Positions 8,222 through 17,625 are shown, numbered from the stretch's first letter. The stretch: 55,580 nucleotides of DNA from Dehalococcoidales bacterium (GCA_016926695.1 JAFGOB010000154.1:1-55580), one strand, 5' to 3'. Program-made: numbers and translations. The notes: generated by a model from the letters alone, not told the origin.

Positions 8222-9776
8222 TGTTCCAGGGCAGAATATTGTTGCTGTCCCACTGGCGGTGAGCGAAGTAATCCGCATCGATCTGCTTTTCCGCCAGCAT
8301 TTTCTGCCATTCAGGAAATGAGTCCCGCTCAACTTCGGCCAGGACCGCTGCCAGGGAGCTGTCTCCTCTTGAAAGCACAGCCTGCACTTCACTCCACTGT
8401 GGACTTTCATGCTTGATACGGATACCCCGGCCTGCCAACCGGGTTTTCAAATAGTCTGTACCCTGTCTGATTGTGTCCAGGGGCGCCATGGGCATACGCT
8501 GGAATTCCGTTCCGGCCTTGGGAATAAAGGGCGACAGGTTGACAGTCAGCCGGGTCCCGGCGCGGCTGTGATCGATTATCTTTTTAGCTTCAAGTACCAG
8601 GCAGGCCATTGCCTCGATATCCTGTCCGGTTTCTCCGGGCAGACCGTTCATGAAATAGAGCTTGATCTGCTGCATGCCCTTTTCCGCTGCACGCAGGACA
8701 GCTTCCAGTATCTGTGACTCATCGATGCCCTTCTTGATAGCATGGCGCAGACCTTCTGAACCAGCTTCAGGGGCCAGTGCTATCGAGCGTAGCCCTCCCC
8801 TTTTCATTTGTTCCAGAAGGCCTGGAGTCAGTGAATCAAGCCTGAGGGAACTGATAGAGAAGTTGGCGCCCAGGCCTAGCAATCGTTCCAGGATTCCCTC
8901 GATTTCAGGATGATCGGTGACAGCCGGCCCCATCAGCCCCAGCCTTCGGTGTGATTGCAGACCTTCTGCCGCCAGTTGAACAATGCGATCAGGATCATGG
9001 AAACGCATGGGACTGAAAAATTGGCTTACCATACAAAAACGGCAGCCGTGGGCACAGCCACGTTCGATCTCGATCAGATAAAGGTCATGCAGTTCGGTGT
9101 CGGGAGTGACTACCACGGAATGCAGCGGGTATTCATCCAGGTTTTTAACCCACTGGCGTATCACACTCCGGCCGTGATGGTGGCCCGGTATATATATTCC
9201 GGGTAAAGCGGAAAGCTCTTCGATCAGCTCTTCACGGCTTGCTGAAATGTCCCGGCTGAGAACGGGTAAAAGAGAAGGCAGGATGGCCTCTGCCTCCCCG
9301 ATGCAAAGGCAATCGAAAAAGGGGGCAACGGGCATGGGATTAGCCATGACGCAGGGTCCTCCGGCGATAACCAGCGGCTGCCTTTCATCCCGTTCAACGG
9401 AAAACGGCGGTATGCCGCTGGCCTTCAGCAAAGGGGCGATGTTAAAATAATCGATCTCGTAGTTAAGAGAGAAGGCCGCTACGGCGAAATCGCTCAGCGG
9501 TCTCTGCGACTCCACGGAGAGCGGTACCGAACCTGTCCCCCTGATTTCCCTGTCCCAGAATACACGTTCGCAGAGCACCCTGTCATGCCGGTTCAGCCAG
9601 CCGTAAATGCCCTGGAGTCCCAGGTTGGACATGCCGATATAATATGAGTTGGGATAGACCAAAGCAAAGGGCAGCTTGCCTCCCCAGTCCTTGATAATGG
9701 TGCCGCTTTCCCTTGAGAGCTGGCGCCTGGCTTTTTCTCTTTCTTCCCAGGTTATGGAATGCTTATCCTTTACCAT
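8118..9776 (-). CDS. B12-binding-type radical SAM protein (TIGR03960-like)
   Basis: 552 residues. An N-terminal half (WGGKLPFALVYPNSYYIGMSNLG...) resembles the B12-binding-like domain of this uncharacterised family. The radical SAM cluster motif is ERGCAHGCRFCMVSQFF (CxxxCxxC), followed by a TIM-barrel with SLRLDSLTPGLLEQM and LAPEAGSEGLR. The C-terminus has DYFAHRQWDSNNILPW, typical of the family just before its end. Function unknown; relatives often sit beside ribosome or tRNA genes. After LPW the last ~38 residues are encoded antisense to the HAD gene and look unlike family sequence, so the normal tail may have been lost. The gene ends 104 bases inside the convergent HAD gene. Four bases separate it from the upstream adenine-deaminase-like gene. 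Confidence 0.82.
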   Translation of the reverse strand: MVKDKHSITWEEREKARRQLSRESGTIIKDWGGKLPFALVYPNSYYIGMSNLGLQGIYGWLNRHDRVLCERVFWDREIRGTGSVPLSVESQRPLSDFAVAAFSLNYEIDYFNIAPLLKASGIPPFSVERDERQPLVIAGGPCVMANPMPVAPFFDCLCIGEAEAILPSLLPVLSRDISASREELIEELSALPGIYIPGHHHGRSVIRQWVKNLDEYPLHSVVVTPDTELHDLYLIEIERGCAHGCRFCMVSQFFSPMRFHDPDRIVQLAAEGLQSHRRLGLMGPAVTDHPEIEGILERLLGLGANFSISSLRLDSLTPGLLEQMKRGGLRSIALAPEAGSEGLRHAIKKGIDESQILEAVLRAAEKGMQQIKLYFMNGLPGETGQDIEAMACLVLEAKKIIDHSRAGTRLTVNLSPFIPKAGTEFQRMPMAPLDTIRQGTDYLKTRLAGRGIRIKHESPQWSEVQAVLSRGDSSLAAVLAEVERDSFPEWQKMLAEKQIDADYFAHRQWDSNNILPWNIIASRSAAREGPESYGPGGPGNKELNPPFSSPSR

Positions 9777-9780
9777 TTTT

Positions 9781-11562
9781 TCAGACCCCGTCCGCTATCA
9801 GGTCAACCGGATGGTTGGCCCGCACGTCGAATAAACCGGACTCGCAGAGACGGAGATAAGGAATAGCGGGGGTAGGCAGCACTGAAAGGGTCGTGCGGAT
9901 ATCATCCAGAATGCCACCCATGTCCCTGAATGACCTCTGGATGCTTTCGAGCTTGTCTGCCAGTATCTCCATGGGTTCATCCGAAATCACGCTGGCGATG
10001 GGGAAGCTTGCCTCAGCAAGTACTTCCCCATCCAGGCAGACCGCCACTCCTCCCTGAAGCTCTCGAATGCGGTTCACGGCCCGAGCCATGTCCGACTCAT
10101 TTGCACCGGCTGCTACCAGGTCCGCGGAGTCCCAGCAGGTACTGGTTGCCACTGCTCCCTTTTTCAGCCCCAGTCCGTGGATAAACCCGGTGAAGGTCTT
10201 GCCGGGGGTGTAAACGTATTCCACCGCAGCCACTTTAAGTATATCCCTTGAGGGGTCCATTTCGATCTGCCCGTCTTTAACCTCCAGTTCCAGCAGGGAT
10301 GCCCGGGTAAGTATACCAGTCAACTGGTCAATGACCCTTACTTTTACTGCGGGTGCGGATATACCGCAGGGAACGCTGAAATCAGCCGCCGTGAACTCCT
10401 TTCTCAGCCTGACGCAATTCCGGACGGAAGCGGGATATTCATGGCGGCGGGGAACCCCGGTAACATTGCCTTCCTGTTTTACGACCTTTCCGCTGCTGAT
10501 CACCATATCCGGCTTGATTATGTCGATCTCCGGTATCATGAGGATATCGGCATAACGCCCGGGTGCTATGCCTCCGATGACGTCCTGTAGATTGAAATGT
10601 TCCGCCACGTTGAGTGAACCCATTTGAATCGCCCGTACAGGCGGGAATCCAAGATCTATAGCTTTCTGTACCAGGTGGTCCATGAAACCCAGGCGGGTCA
10701 ACTGAACGGGGCCGACCCCGTCCGAGGAGAGTGCCAGTCGGCGGAAGTCTATCGAATAGTCTTTAACCGGGCTCACTGCCTCCAGGTCCTGGCGTACTTC
10801 TCCCTCGCGGATCATGACCGAAAGTCCAAGCCTGAGCCGTTCTAGTGCTTCCTCAGCGGTGATGGGTTCATGGTCTGAGGTGATGCCCATTGAAGAGTAG
10901 GCCTGAAGTTTATTTCTGGCTGCCCCGGCTGAGTGCCCTTCAATTTTTTTACCTGCCCCGAGAGTGGCCTCGATCAGCCTCAGTTCCCGTCGGGACCCGG
11001 CATTAACCGGACCCCAGTAGATCTCGCCCAGCCCCAGGCAGTCCGGCCTTTTCAGAAGTTGCTTTATTTCTCGCGACGTCATATTGTGTCCGGCGGAAAC
11101 CGGACTTATGGTAGTCATGGGAGGAAGCGTAAACCAGAATTTAACCGGCTGGCGGCGCAGTGAGTTGAGGTATTCCTTTATTCCGGAGTAGCCCAGCCTG
11201 AAGGCTATTTCAACCGTTTCCGTGATTATAGAAGTTGTGCCGGACTGCATGGCAAATCGTACCAGTTCGGCGGTTGAGACCAGGTAGTCGAAGTGGGTGT
11301 GCCCGTCGATCAGCCCGGGGATCAGTACCTTGCCGGCAGCATCTATGACCCGGGTGTTTTTGCCGACGCCTCGATGTGTGGCATAAGGACCGGCATAGGC
11401 TATTCGCTCTCCCTTTATAAGAATAGTCTGACCGGTGAGTACCTCGGCGGTATAAACGTTGACTATCTTTCCGTTCACGATAGCCAGGTCGGCTTCTTCC
11501 TCTCCCAGGGCTACCCTGGCCAGCTTATAGCGTTTCATCATGCCGCTTGTTTTCTCGGACAC
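9781..11562 (-). CDS. divergent adenine deaminase family amidohydrolase
   Basis: 593 residues with the adenine deaminase architecture: an N-terminal composite beta domain (ADLAIVNGKIVNVYT), an amidohydrolase barrel opening with PGLIDGHTHFD, and the family's C-terminal domain (GLGLKKGAVATSTCWDS, SDEPMEILADKL). GHSAGA and GITSDHEPITAEEAL match conserved family blocks. Several signature positions differ from canonical AdeC: the usual HxHIESS becomes HTHFDYL, the DPHEIAN block becomes TETVEIA, TDD becomes SSDG, and the late HDSHN becomes CWDSA. It may therefore act on another purine or cyclic amide. GTG start at 11562 with AAGGGGGT upstream. Co-directional with the radical SAM gene, 4 bases apart. 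Confidence 0.75.
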   Translation of the reverse strand: MSEKTSGMMKRYKLARVALGEEEADLAIVNGKIVNVYTAEVLTGQTILIKGERIAYAGPYATHRGVGKNTRVIDAAGKVLIPGLIDGHTHFDYLVSTAELVRFAMQSGTTSIITETVEIAFRLGYSGIKEYLNSLRRQPVKFWFTLPPMTTISPVSAGHNMTSREIKQLLKRPDCLGLGEIYWGPVNAGSRRELRLIEATLGAGKKIEGHSAGAARNKLQAYSSMGITSDHEPITAEEALERLRLGLSVMIREGEVRQDLEAVSPVKDYSIDFRRLALSSDGVGPVQLTRLGFMDHLVQKAIDLGFPPVRAIQMGSLNVAEHFNLQDVIGGIAPGRYADILMIPEIDIIKPDMVISSGKVVKQEGNVTGVPRRHEYPASVRNCVRLRKEFTAADFSVPCGISAPAVKVRVIDQLTGILTRASLLELEVKDGQIEMDPSRDILKVAAVEYVYTPGKTFTGFIHGLGLKKGAVATSTCWDSADLVAAGANESDMARAVNRIRELQGGVAVCLDGEVLAEASFPIASVISDEPMEILADKLESIQRSFRDMGGILDDIRTTLSVLPTPAIPYLRLCESGLFDVRANHPVDLIADGV

Positions 11563-11793
11563 GCATTACCCCCTTCATTATGCACTCAGTACCAGTTTAG
11601 CAGATTAAGAAAATACAGGGAAAAACGGGGTCTTTGGCGGATAAAACCCTATATCCATGGGTGTAAACATGCAAAAGTATATGGCCTATTATAATCAGTA
11701 CCTAATTCTCATTGTGCCTGATCAGAGCTTTTGTTATATTGACTTAATCGTAATACGTGAGATTGGCAAAAAGTAGATTTACGAGGGATTGGA

Positions 11794-12456
11794 ATGAATG
11801 TCAGTATCAATAGTATTTCGGCGGAAGCTTTCAGGGGTGAGGTAAGGAAATATTACACTGAAATCGAACGCTATGACTGGGTAACAGACACAAAATATCC
11901 CGAAAAGCTGTTTCATAACATGCGGGCGGAAAAAGTAGCCTCAATTGTTAATAGCATCTGCCGGAATTCAAGTAAAACTGTTCTTGATATTGGATGCGGG
12001 ACAGGTCTGATTACCCGCCGCATAAAAGCCTCCAATATAGTCGCTCTTGATATGAACCAATGGGCGCTGGAACGGGCAAGACTGCATACCGATAACAACG
12101 TGACATTTGTGCCCGGGGATGCAGAAAACCTGCCTCTCCCTTCCGCTTCCTATGATATTGTGATATGTACCGAAGTACTGGAACACCTGATTTACCCGGA
12201 AAGGGCTTTGGGAGAGATAAGCCGGGTGTTAAAACCCGGCGCCAGTTTTATCGGTTCTGTGCCGACTAAAAGCCTCATATGGAAATACAGGAAATATTTA
12301 AGCAGGTCGTGCCCGATAACAGAACCCTTCCATAATAATTATACAATACAGGAATTTCGGCCATTATTAAAGGATTTTGATATAATTGACTTACGGTATT
12401 GCGTGTTCGGATTGACCCTGTTATTCCAGGTTCAAAAGCGAACCGGTAATGCCTGA
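11794..12456 (+). CDS. SAM-dependent class I methyltransferase
   Basis: 220 residues with a class I fold: motif I VLDIGCGTGLITRRI near residue 64, an acidic ribose-binding position in IVALDMNQWAL, a PGDAENLPLPSASYDIVICTEVLEHL stretch and SRVLKPGASFIGSVP. The layout resembles the UbiE/Methyltransf_11 group. The acceptor is unknown. GAGGG lies 6 bases ahead of ATG at 11794. It starts 231 bases from the divergently oriented adenine-deaminase-like gene and is followed within 33 bases by a DUF2079 membrane protein. A role in modifying a membrane lipid or glycan is possible but inferred from context only. Confidence 0.85.
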   Translation: MNVSINSISAEAFRGEVRKYYTEIERYDWVTDTKYPEKLFHNMRAEKVASIVNSICRNSSKTVLDIGCGTGLITRRIKASNIVALDMNQWALERARLHTDNNVTFVPGDAENLPLPSASYDIVICTEVLEHLIYPERALGEISRVLKPGASFIGSVPTKSLIWKYRKYLSRSCPITEPFHNNYTIQEFRPLLKDFDIIDLRYCVFGLTLLFQVQKRTGNA

Positions 12457-12488
12457 TGTTAATCCTTTGATGACGGGCGAAAAATTTA

Positions 12489-13982
12489 TTGAAAACCTCA
12501 AGCGCAGGATCGGGACCTCATTGTATTCCGGATTCGCTGCTAATCAGACCCGCTAAAGCAGCCTTTCAGGTATCACTGATTGCCTTTGTTTATATTGCCG
12601 TCTCCTCATTCATAGGTATAGTTCTCCTGCATCATTCTTATAGCAGTCATGCTTTTGATCTGGGTCTGTTTTCTCAAAGCCTGAAATCCACTCTGGAAGG
12701 TCACCTATTATATCACAGCATGGGAGGTCTATCCCATCTTGCCTATCATTTTTCTCCTGTGTTGCTGGTGCTCGTCCCGGTTTACTGGATTTTCCCTTAT
12801 GTGGAAACACTGATAGTTGTACAGGCGCTTTTATTCGGTGCCGGCGGCTACCTGGTTTACTGTTTATGCCGTACATTCGAGCTAAATCACGCCAGGTCTA
12901 TAATGGTTGAAGTCCTTTTTTTTCTTAATCCTCTGGTATGGGGGGTGGCCCTTTTTGATTTTCACCCTGTAGTATTTGCGGTACCTTCCCTGCTGCTTTT
13001 GTTCTGGGGACTAAAAACAGGCAAAGGCTGGGCGGCAATAACCGGTCTGATTTTTGCCATATCGACCAAAGAGGATATTATCATCGCCACTGCGGCCTTC
13101 GCATTTGTCATGATGTTATATCATTACTATAAGAAAAGAGCCGTCAGACCATACATTTTGATTTTAGCTGCGGCGGTGATAGCCTATGGAGTAGCAATCG
13201 TCACTTCCGCCTTTGCTTCCGACAGCAACTTCCCGCGTATAATGACTTACAGCACCGTCAGGTTTGAATATCTCGGATCGCCTCCGGCAGAGGCTATTAG
13301 AGGTGGTTTGTTAACCTTTTTCAGCGTGGACTCGTTATTCCTGGTGGTTGCTTTTCTTTCTCCGTTATTATTTTTACCGCTGCTATCGTGGCAATGGTCA
13401 TTTGCAGGTCTGCTGGTGCTCTTGAGTAACATGCTTTCTACCTGTCCGTCTCAGCACAGCCAGTTATTCCAGACCGCAACCCCGGCGGTCCCATTTCTGT
13501 TCATGGGTTTTATCAGTTCTCTGGCTTGGATTAAAGAAAAAGTCAGCGTAAGGGTTGATATACTAAAAAAATACAGGCACATATACCTTTACTTTTTTAT
13601 TTCATTGTGCCTGATATCTCTGGTTTTTATATCAAACGGCCGCATAAAAGAAGCCGGATGGCCGACAGAACACGACAGGGCCATAGATTCCGTACTGGAC
13701 CGGATACCTGACGGGGTAACCGTAACCGCAAATAACTACATTTTCCCTCATATCTGTACGAGAACGGACTCATATTTACCCTGTTACTATGATCCTTATA
13801 CACCTATTGAGCAGGGTAAATGGGGATTTCCGGACCTGGAGACTGAATATGTGGTTGTTGACAGCCGGTACAAGCAAAAAGAGGCTCGCGGTTACTGGGA
13901 GGATACGGTAGAGGATAGTCTCAAAAGGAAATATGATCTTGTATTTGAGATGGACGGGACCAGATTATTTCATCTTAGATAG
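12489..13982 (+). CDS. DUF2079 family multi-pass membrane protein
   Basis: 497 residues with about ten hydrophobic segments and the DUF2079 landmark AFDLGLFSQSLKSTLEGHLLYHS near residue 55, followed by HLAYHFSPVLLVLVPVYWIFP. The Asp in the first external loop recalls the catalytic loop of GT-C glycosyltransferases, and the family is generally viewed as GT-C-like. The substrate is unknown. No ATG fits; the TTG at 12489 is the best available start but has no clear ribosome-binding site, so the start is uncertain. The 3' end overlaps the convergent GT87 gene by 13 bases. Confidence 0.8.
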   Translation: MKTSSAGSGPHCIPDSLLIRPAKAAFQVSLIAFVYIAVSSFIGIVLLHHSYSSHAFDLGLFSQSLKSTLEGHLLYHSMGGLSHLAYHFSPVLLVLVPVYWIFPYVETLIVVQALLFGAGGYLVYCLCRTFELNHARSIMVEVLFFLNPLVWGVALFDFHPVVFAVPSLLLLFWGLKTGKGWAAITGLIFAISTKEDIIIATAAFAFVMMLYHYYKKRAVRPYILILAAAVIAYGVAIVTSAFASDSNFPRIMTYSTVRFEYLGSPPAEAIRGGLLTFFSVDSLFLVVAFLSPLLFLPLLSWQWSFAGLLVLLSNMLSTCPSQHSQLFQTATPAVPFLFMGFISSLAWIKEKVSVRVDILKKYRHIYLYFFISLCLISLVFISNGRIKEAGWPTEHDRAIDSVLDRIPDGVTVTANNYIFPHICTRTDSYLPCYYDPYTPIEQGKWGFPDLETEYVVVDSRYKQKEARGYWEDTVEDSLKRKYDLVFEMDGTRLFHLR

Positions 13983-15202
13983 CTTTGATTTTCTCCCTTT
14001 GCTACCAGTACGGCCAGTACGATAAGAGCTGTATTTCTCAGCACCAGCATGCCTATTGCCAGCAGTTCTCCGTATTCAAGACCCCCGTAGTCCTTGGGAT
14101 AAACAAAAGCCGTCATCAGGCCGACCATCAGGAAGATCAGCCAGGGTAAATTCCGCCAGCGGGTGGTCAGGAGCGGTACAAGCGGGAACAGCCAGATGAT
14201 AAACTGGGGCGAGAAGACCTTGCCGGCCAGGATAAAGAGCAACACAGCCAGAAATGTGAAATTGACCAGCATGCCGCTCTGTTCTACGCCATCCCTTTTA
14301 TCCTTTCCCTGCTGGCGGAAGTATTGCCAGTATACCCACAAAAGCAATACCGCGGTGATAACCGTTGACCAGCCTGCCAGGGCGTCAGCCAGCGGGGAGA
14401 TGACATTGGTAGATCCGGAGCTGTTGACGATGTCCAGCGAACCGAGCCCGAAGGCCTGGGCCAGCAGGAGGAAGGATGCATAGGTGGTCTCGCATTGCAG
14501 GCTGCGGCCGGTATGATAGGTGAATGAGCTCACGAATCCTTCGGGGCTGGCTAATAGAGGAGGTAACGCGATGACCAGGCATACAACCACGAATACGACA
14601 ATGCCCTTGAGCGCCCGGGGATATTGCCTGTGCCTGAAGTAATAGATGAGAAAGAGCGGGATGGCTATTGCCGGGAAAAGCTTGGTCATTGTGCCCAGCG
14701 CCAGTATAACCCAGGCAAATGAATGATGTTGGGAAATAAAAAGGTAGAGGGCTGCCAGGAGCAATACTGCCGGGATGATATCAAAGCGGACGATAAGCAG
14801 CGGTCCGATGCATATCGTGGTCAGGGAATATACCGCGAGTGACATCAAAAGAGGTTTATTGAATTGCCGGGCAAAAGAGGCTGTCAGGAAAAGGCCGATC
14901 AGGTCGAAGACAAGCATCTCCACATTAAAGAGATCGGCGTAGATGCCGGGATCGGAAGAAAACAGCCGGGGAATAAGCATGAACACCATTGCCAGGGGCG
15001 GATACTCCACCGGAAAATCCAGGTAGGGCATCTGGCCCATCATGGTTTTGGAAGAGTAATAATACGCCAGTGCGAAATCGTCCTGAAGGAATTTACCGAA
15101 AATCCAGCCGCTTTTAAAAAATATTGTGAAGATCAGGATATTCAGGATACCGAAAAGCAGCAGCGTCCGGTTCCGGTATAGTAGACTGATGATTTTAGGC
15201 AT
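13970..15202 (-). CDS. GT87 (DUF2029) family membrane glycosyltransferase
   Basis: 410 residues, about ten membrane spans. An N-terminal hydrophobic helix is followed by an external loop FLQDDFALAYYYSSKTMMG and PYLDFPVEYPPLAMVF. The acidic pair and the EYPP motif are typical of GT87, whose studied members are polyprenyl-phosphate-mannose-dependent mannosyltransferases in Actinobacteria. Donor and acceptor here are inferred only at the level of a polyprenyl-phospho-sugar and an extracytoplasmic glycan. GGAGGT precedes the ATG by about 14 bases. The gene starts 6 bases after the PMT gene ends, so the two form a pair. Confidence 0.8.
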   Translation of the reverse strand: MPKIISLLYRNRTLLLFGILNILIFTIFFKSGWIFGKFLQDDFALAYYYSSKTMMGQMPYLDFPVEYPPLAMVFMLIPRLFSSDPGIYADLFNVEMLVFDLIGLFLTASFARQFNKPLLMSLAVYSLTTICIGPLLIVRFDIIPAVLLLAALYLFISQHHSFAWVILALGTMTKLFPAIAIPLFLIYYFRHRQYPRALKGIVVFVVVCLVIALPPLLASPEGFVSSFTYHTGRSLQCETTYASFLLLAQAFGLGSLDIVNSSGSTNVISPLADALAGWSTVITAVLLLWVYWQYFRQQGKDKRDGVEQSGMLVNFTFLAVLLFILAGKVFSPQFIIWLFPLVPLLTTRWRNLPWLIFLMVGLMTAFVYPKDYGGLEYGELLAIGMLVLRNTALIVLAVLVAKGENQSYLR

Positions 15203-15208
15203 GTATTA

Positions 15209-16522
15209 CTACTGTTTTACCTCCTTGCCATCAGGATAAAAAATATATGGCTGCCGTGTGCCTTTTTCAGATATGTAATAGCGTGTAAAAAGATAGGCCG
15301 CTATGCACAGCGGGACTTTCCACCAGTATGACACCGGGGAGAGGATGACAAAAGCCCCCAGGCTGAGCAGAAGGTAGATTGGTATAACCAGGTCGGCGGC
15401 CTTCTTCCACCGCCGTTCCTGCCATTTGCCGGACATCTCAGTCAGACCCCCGGCCAGCAGGACCAGTCCAACGCAGACCGAACCTATGGCGGGATAAAAA
15501 TAGTAAATATAGCTTGTCCTGTCTCCTGCCAGGCTGGCGGGGATCCAGATGACATAAAGGAACGTGAACCAGGCCAGGGCGAAGACAGCCGCTCTGCTTT
15601 TTTTTGTTGCCCTGTAGACCACGAAAGCCACAGCCGGAATGATCATGACCCACAGGGTGGGGCTGACCATGGCCAGGTAGTGAGGGTCTATCCAGTAGGT
15701 CAGAATTTCCGGCCGGATAATCCAGTCCCAGGGACGGCTGAGCATCTCCGATGGATACCGGGCGAAGGTTGAACCGGAGTTGATTTGCAGCATGGTCGAA
15801 AGCTGGGAAAAGGGATTGAGCCACCTGTGCCAGATAATAAAATCGAAAAGAGGCATTAAAAGGAAAAAAGCGACCGCCGTGACAGCTGTATGAATAAGCG
15901 GATATTTCAGGTCTTTCCTGCGGTCGATCAGCCAGTGCATCAGGATAACCGGCAGTGCCAGCAGTCCGGTCAGTTTGGATAGAGCCGCCAGTGCGATCAT
16001 TATTCCCGGGACGAAACGGTTGCCTTTCAGAAAAAACCAGAAAGCGGCCAGCATGAAGGTCAGGCAGAAGACATCCAGCATTGCCAGGCTGGACTGTATG
16101 AATGAGAGGTTTTCAAAGGCCAGTAAAAAAGCAGCCAGAAAAGAGTATTTTCGGGATAGATCCAACCGCAGACAAATCAAGTAAAACAGGGAAATCCCCG
16201 CCAGTCCGAAAAGTACCGGAAATGTCCTCCAGCCGGCGGGATTATCTCCGAATATGCGGATGCCCGAGGCTATCAGCACTTGTCCCAAAGGCGGATGTTC
16301 CGTACGGTCGGTGCCGCTGCCCCGGATGATGGAATCAGCCGCGGGCACATAGTATTGCTCGTCGAACACCTGTTCGGGCGGCATCAGCAGGGTGGAGAAA
16401 TGCAGAGCGGCGATGATAACGACCAGCACCATGATGCCGCTGTACTGCCACTGTAAAAAAAGGTATAGCCGGTCTTTCAAGATTGTCACGAGTGGAGTAT
16501 ACCATACCGGGTCGGAATGCAA
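15209..16522 (-). CDS. PMT/GT39-like dolichyl-phosphate-mannose protein mannosyltransferase
   Basis: 437 residues with an N-terminal transmembrane segment, then FDEQYYVPAADSI and TEHPPLGQVLIASGIRIFG, the first-loop acidic and HPP motifs of the PMT family. Many further spans follow (LSFIQSSLAMLDVF, GIMIALAALSKLTGLLALPVI). PMT enzymes move a sugar from a lipid-phosphate donor to Ser/Thr of exported proteins, or to lipids. Start TTG at 16522 lacks a clear ribosome-binding site and could be replaced by a downstream GTG (residue 12). It lies immediately upstream of the GT87 gene and 78 bases beyond a prepilin gene, so pilin or S-layer glycosylation is a reasonable hypothesis. Confidence 0.82.
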   Translation of the reverse strand: MHSDPVWYTPLVTILKDRLYLFLQWQYSGIMVLVVIIAALHFSTLLMPPEQVFDEQYYVPAADSIIRGSGTDRTEHPPLGQVLIASGIRIFGDNPAGWRTFPVLFGLAGISLFYLICLRLDLSRKYSFLAAFLLAFENLSFIQSSLAMLDVFCLTFMLAAFWFFLKGNRFVPGIMIALAALSKLTGLLALPVILMHWLIDRRKDLKYPLIHTAVTAVAFFLLMPLFDFIIWHRWLNPFSQLSTMLQINSGSTFARYPSEMLSRPWDWIIRPEILTYWIDPHYLAMVSPTLWVMIIPAVAFVVYRATKKSRAAVFALAWFTFLYVIWIPASLAGDRTSYIYYFYPAIGSVCVGLVLLAGGLTEMSGKWQERRWKKAADLVIPIYLLLSLGAFVILSPVSYWWKVPLCIAAYLFTRYYISEKGTRQPYIFYPDGKEVKQ

Positions 16523-16600
16523 CTACAAGACTGCGGTATAGCGGTATAATGCACAAACACCTCGGACCGGAAATTCAGGCACAAAACTTATTCGTCATTT

Positions 16601-16987
16601 TCAGGGAAGGTTCTGTGTGATAGTCCCGTCCGCCTCGAAATCATAGGTACAGCCGGACTTTGAAGACAGATCGACATTCAGCGGGATCAGGTAGTCGCTT
16701 AATTGCAGCGGCGGATCGTCAGTCGTAACCACCGTGCTTAAAAGGCTGACGTCTTCTATAGGCACCAGCTCTTTGGTGTCGCTCTCGGTCAGCATGGCCA
16801 TAGTGGCAGTCTGGATATTATGCAACTCTGTTTCATAGGCTTCGGATTTACCCTTGCCGATAAACCTGCCCACATTGGGCACTGCCACCGCCGCCAGGAC
16901 GCCCAGGATGGCTACCACTACCAGCAGCTCAATAAGTGTGAAGCCCTTTCGTCCGTATCTGAATTGTCCCAGTATTTTTTTTATCAT
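16601..16987 (-). CDS. type IV prepilin-like protein (copy 2)
   Basis: 128 residues with a short basic leader (MIKKILGQFRYGRKG) and the class III signal cleavage site G|FTLIELL, with Glu5 of the mature protein conserved. The hydrophobic N-terminal helix VVVAILGVLAAVAVPNVG is followed by a short globular domain. It is almost identical to the gene at 17197-17589 through the helix and ETELHNIQTA, then diverges; it has one Cys near the C-terminus. The small size suits a type IVa pilin or a GspG-like pseudopilin. It is processed by prepilin peptidase, probably the one encoded at 18056. It lies downstream of the paralogue, which is followed by its own terminator, so it may have a separate promoter. 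Confidence 0.88.
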   Translation of the reverse strand: MIKKILGQFRYGRKGFTLIELLVVVAILGVLAAVAVPNVGRFIGKGKSEAYETELHNIQTATMAMLTESDTKELVPIEDVSLLSTVVTTDDPPLQLSDYLIPLNVDLSSKSGCTYDFEADGTITQNLP

Positions 16988-17134
16988 ACGGAATTACCTC
17001 TCTAGCCAGAATAATCATACCTATTCGGAGCATAACATGACGATCATTTGTTTCAATCAATCTTTGGTCAGGTAAGGTATTAGGAGATTGGTCAGGGCTG
17101 TTTTTTGGGTTTAATCTTAGATGCTTTCATGTTG

Positions 17135-17174
17135 AAAAAAGACCTGCCGCTAATGTGTTTAACAGCAGGTCTTT
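17135..17174 (-). terminator. intrinsic terminator of the first prepilin gene
   Basis: On the minus strand a 10-bp perfect stem (AAAGACCTGC with GCAGGTCTTT, plus-strand arms 17138-17147 and 17165-17174) is followed directly by a run of six U. It lies 22 bases after the stop of the prepilin gene at 17197-17589, so most transcription should end before the second prepilin gene. Confidence 0.85.
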
Positions 17175-17196
17175 CCTAATATCTATGCCTGTTTGA

Positions 17197-17589
17197 CTAT
17201 GAAGCCGCTTCCTGGGTTACAGTTCCATCTGTAGCGAAGTCATACTGGTAAGCACCTTTTACTTCCCCGTCCGCATCCAAACCGGTCATGTAATCGCTGA
17301 GTTTCAATGTGGGGGAATCGGTAGTAACTACCAGGTCCATGTCTGTCATGTCATTCAAATCGGCTGCTAATTCACCGGTTGTACTATCTGCCAGCATGGC
17401 CATGACCGCGGTCTGGATGTTATGAAGCTCGGTCTCGCCGGCTTCGGATTTCCCCTTACCGATAAATTTGCCTACATTGGGGACAGCCACGGCTGCCAGA
17501 ACGCCCAGGATAGCTACAACGACCAGTAGCTCGATCAGGGTGAAGCCTTTTTGTCCGTAACGGAACTGCTTGAAGAATTTCTTTAACAT
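17197..17589 (-). CDS. type IV prepilin-like protein (copy 1)
   Basis: 130 residues: leader MLKKFFKQFRYGQKG, cleavage site G|FTLIELL, a hydrophobic helix ending in VAVPNVGKFIGKGKSEAGETELHNIQTAVMAML, then an acidic C-terminal half with TTDSPTLKLSDYMTG and YDFATDGTVTQ. Probable major pilin or pseudopilin subunit. Aromatic residues are few and absent over long stretches, so nothing suggests a conductive pilin. Excellent ribosome-binding site (AGGAGG five bases before ATG), a strong own terminator and a tandem-repeat upstream element suggest high, controlled expression. The prepilin peptidase gene diverges from it across a roughly 470-base region. Confidence 0.9.
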   Translation of the reverse strand: MLKKFFKQFRYGQKGFTLIELLVVVAILGVLAAVAVPNVGKFIGKGKSEAGETELHNIQTAVMAMLADSTTGELAADLNDMTDMDLVVTTDSPTLKLSDYMTGLDADGEVKGAYQYDFATDGTVTQEAAS

Positions 17590-17625
17590 TTAGTCCTCCT
17601 GAATTTACCAAAATATTTTTTGTTT

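Noticed and set aside
16601..17589. Possible electrically conductive (e-pilin-like) pilins
   Set aside because: Both mature proteins have only about 5 percent aromatic residues with gaps of dozens of residues without any, unlike conductive pilins.
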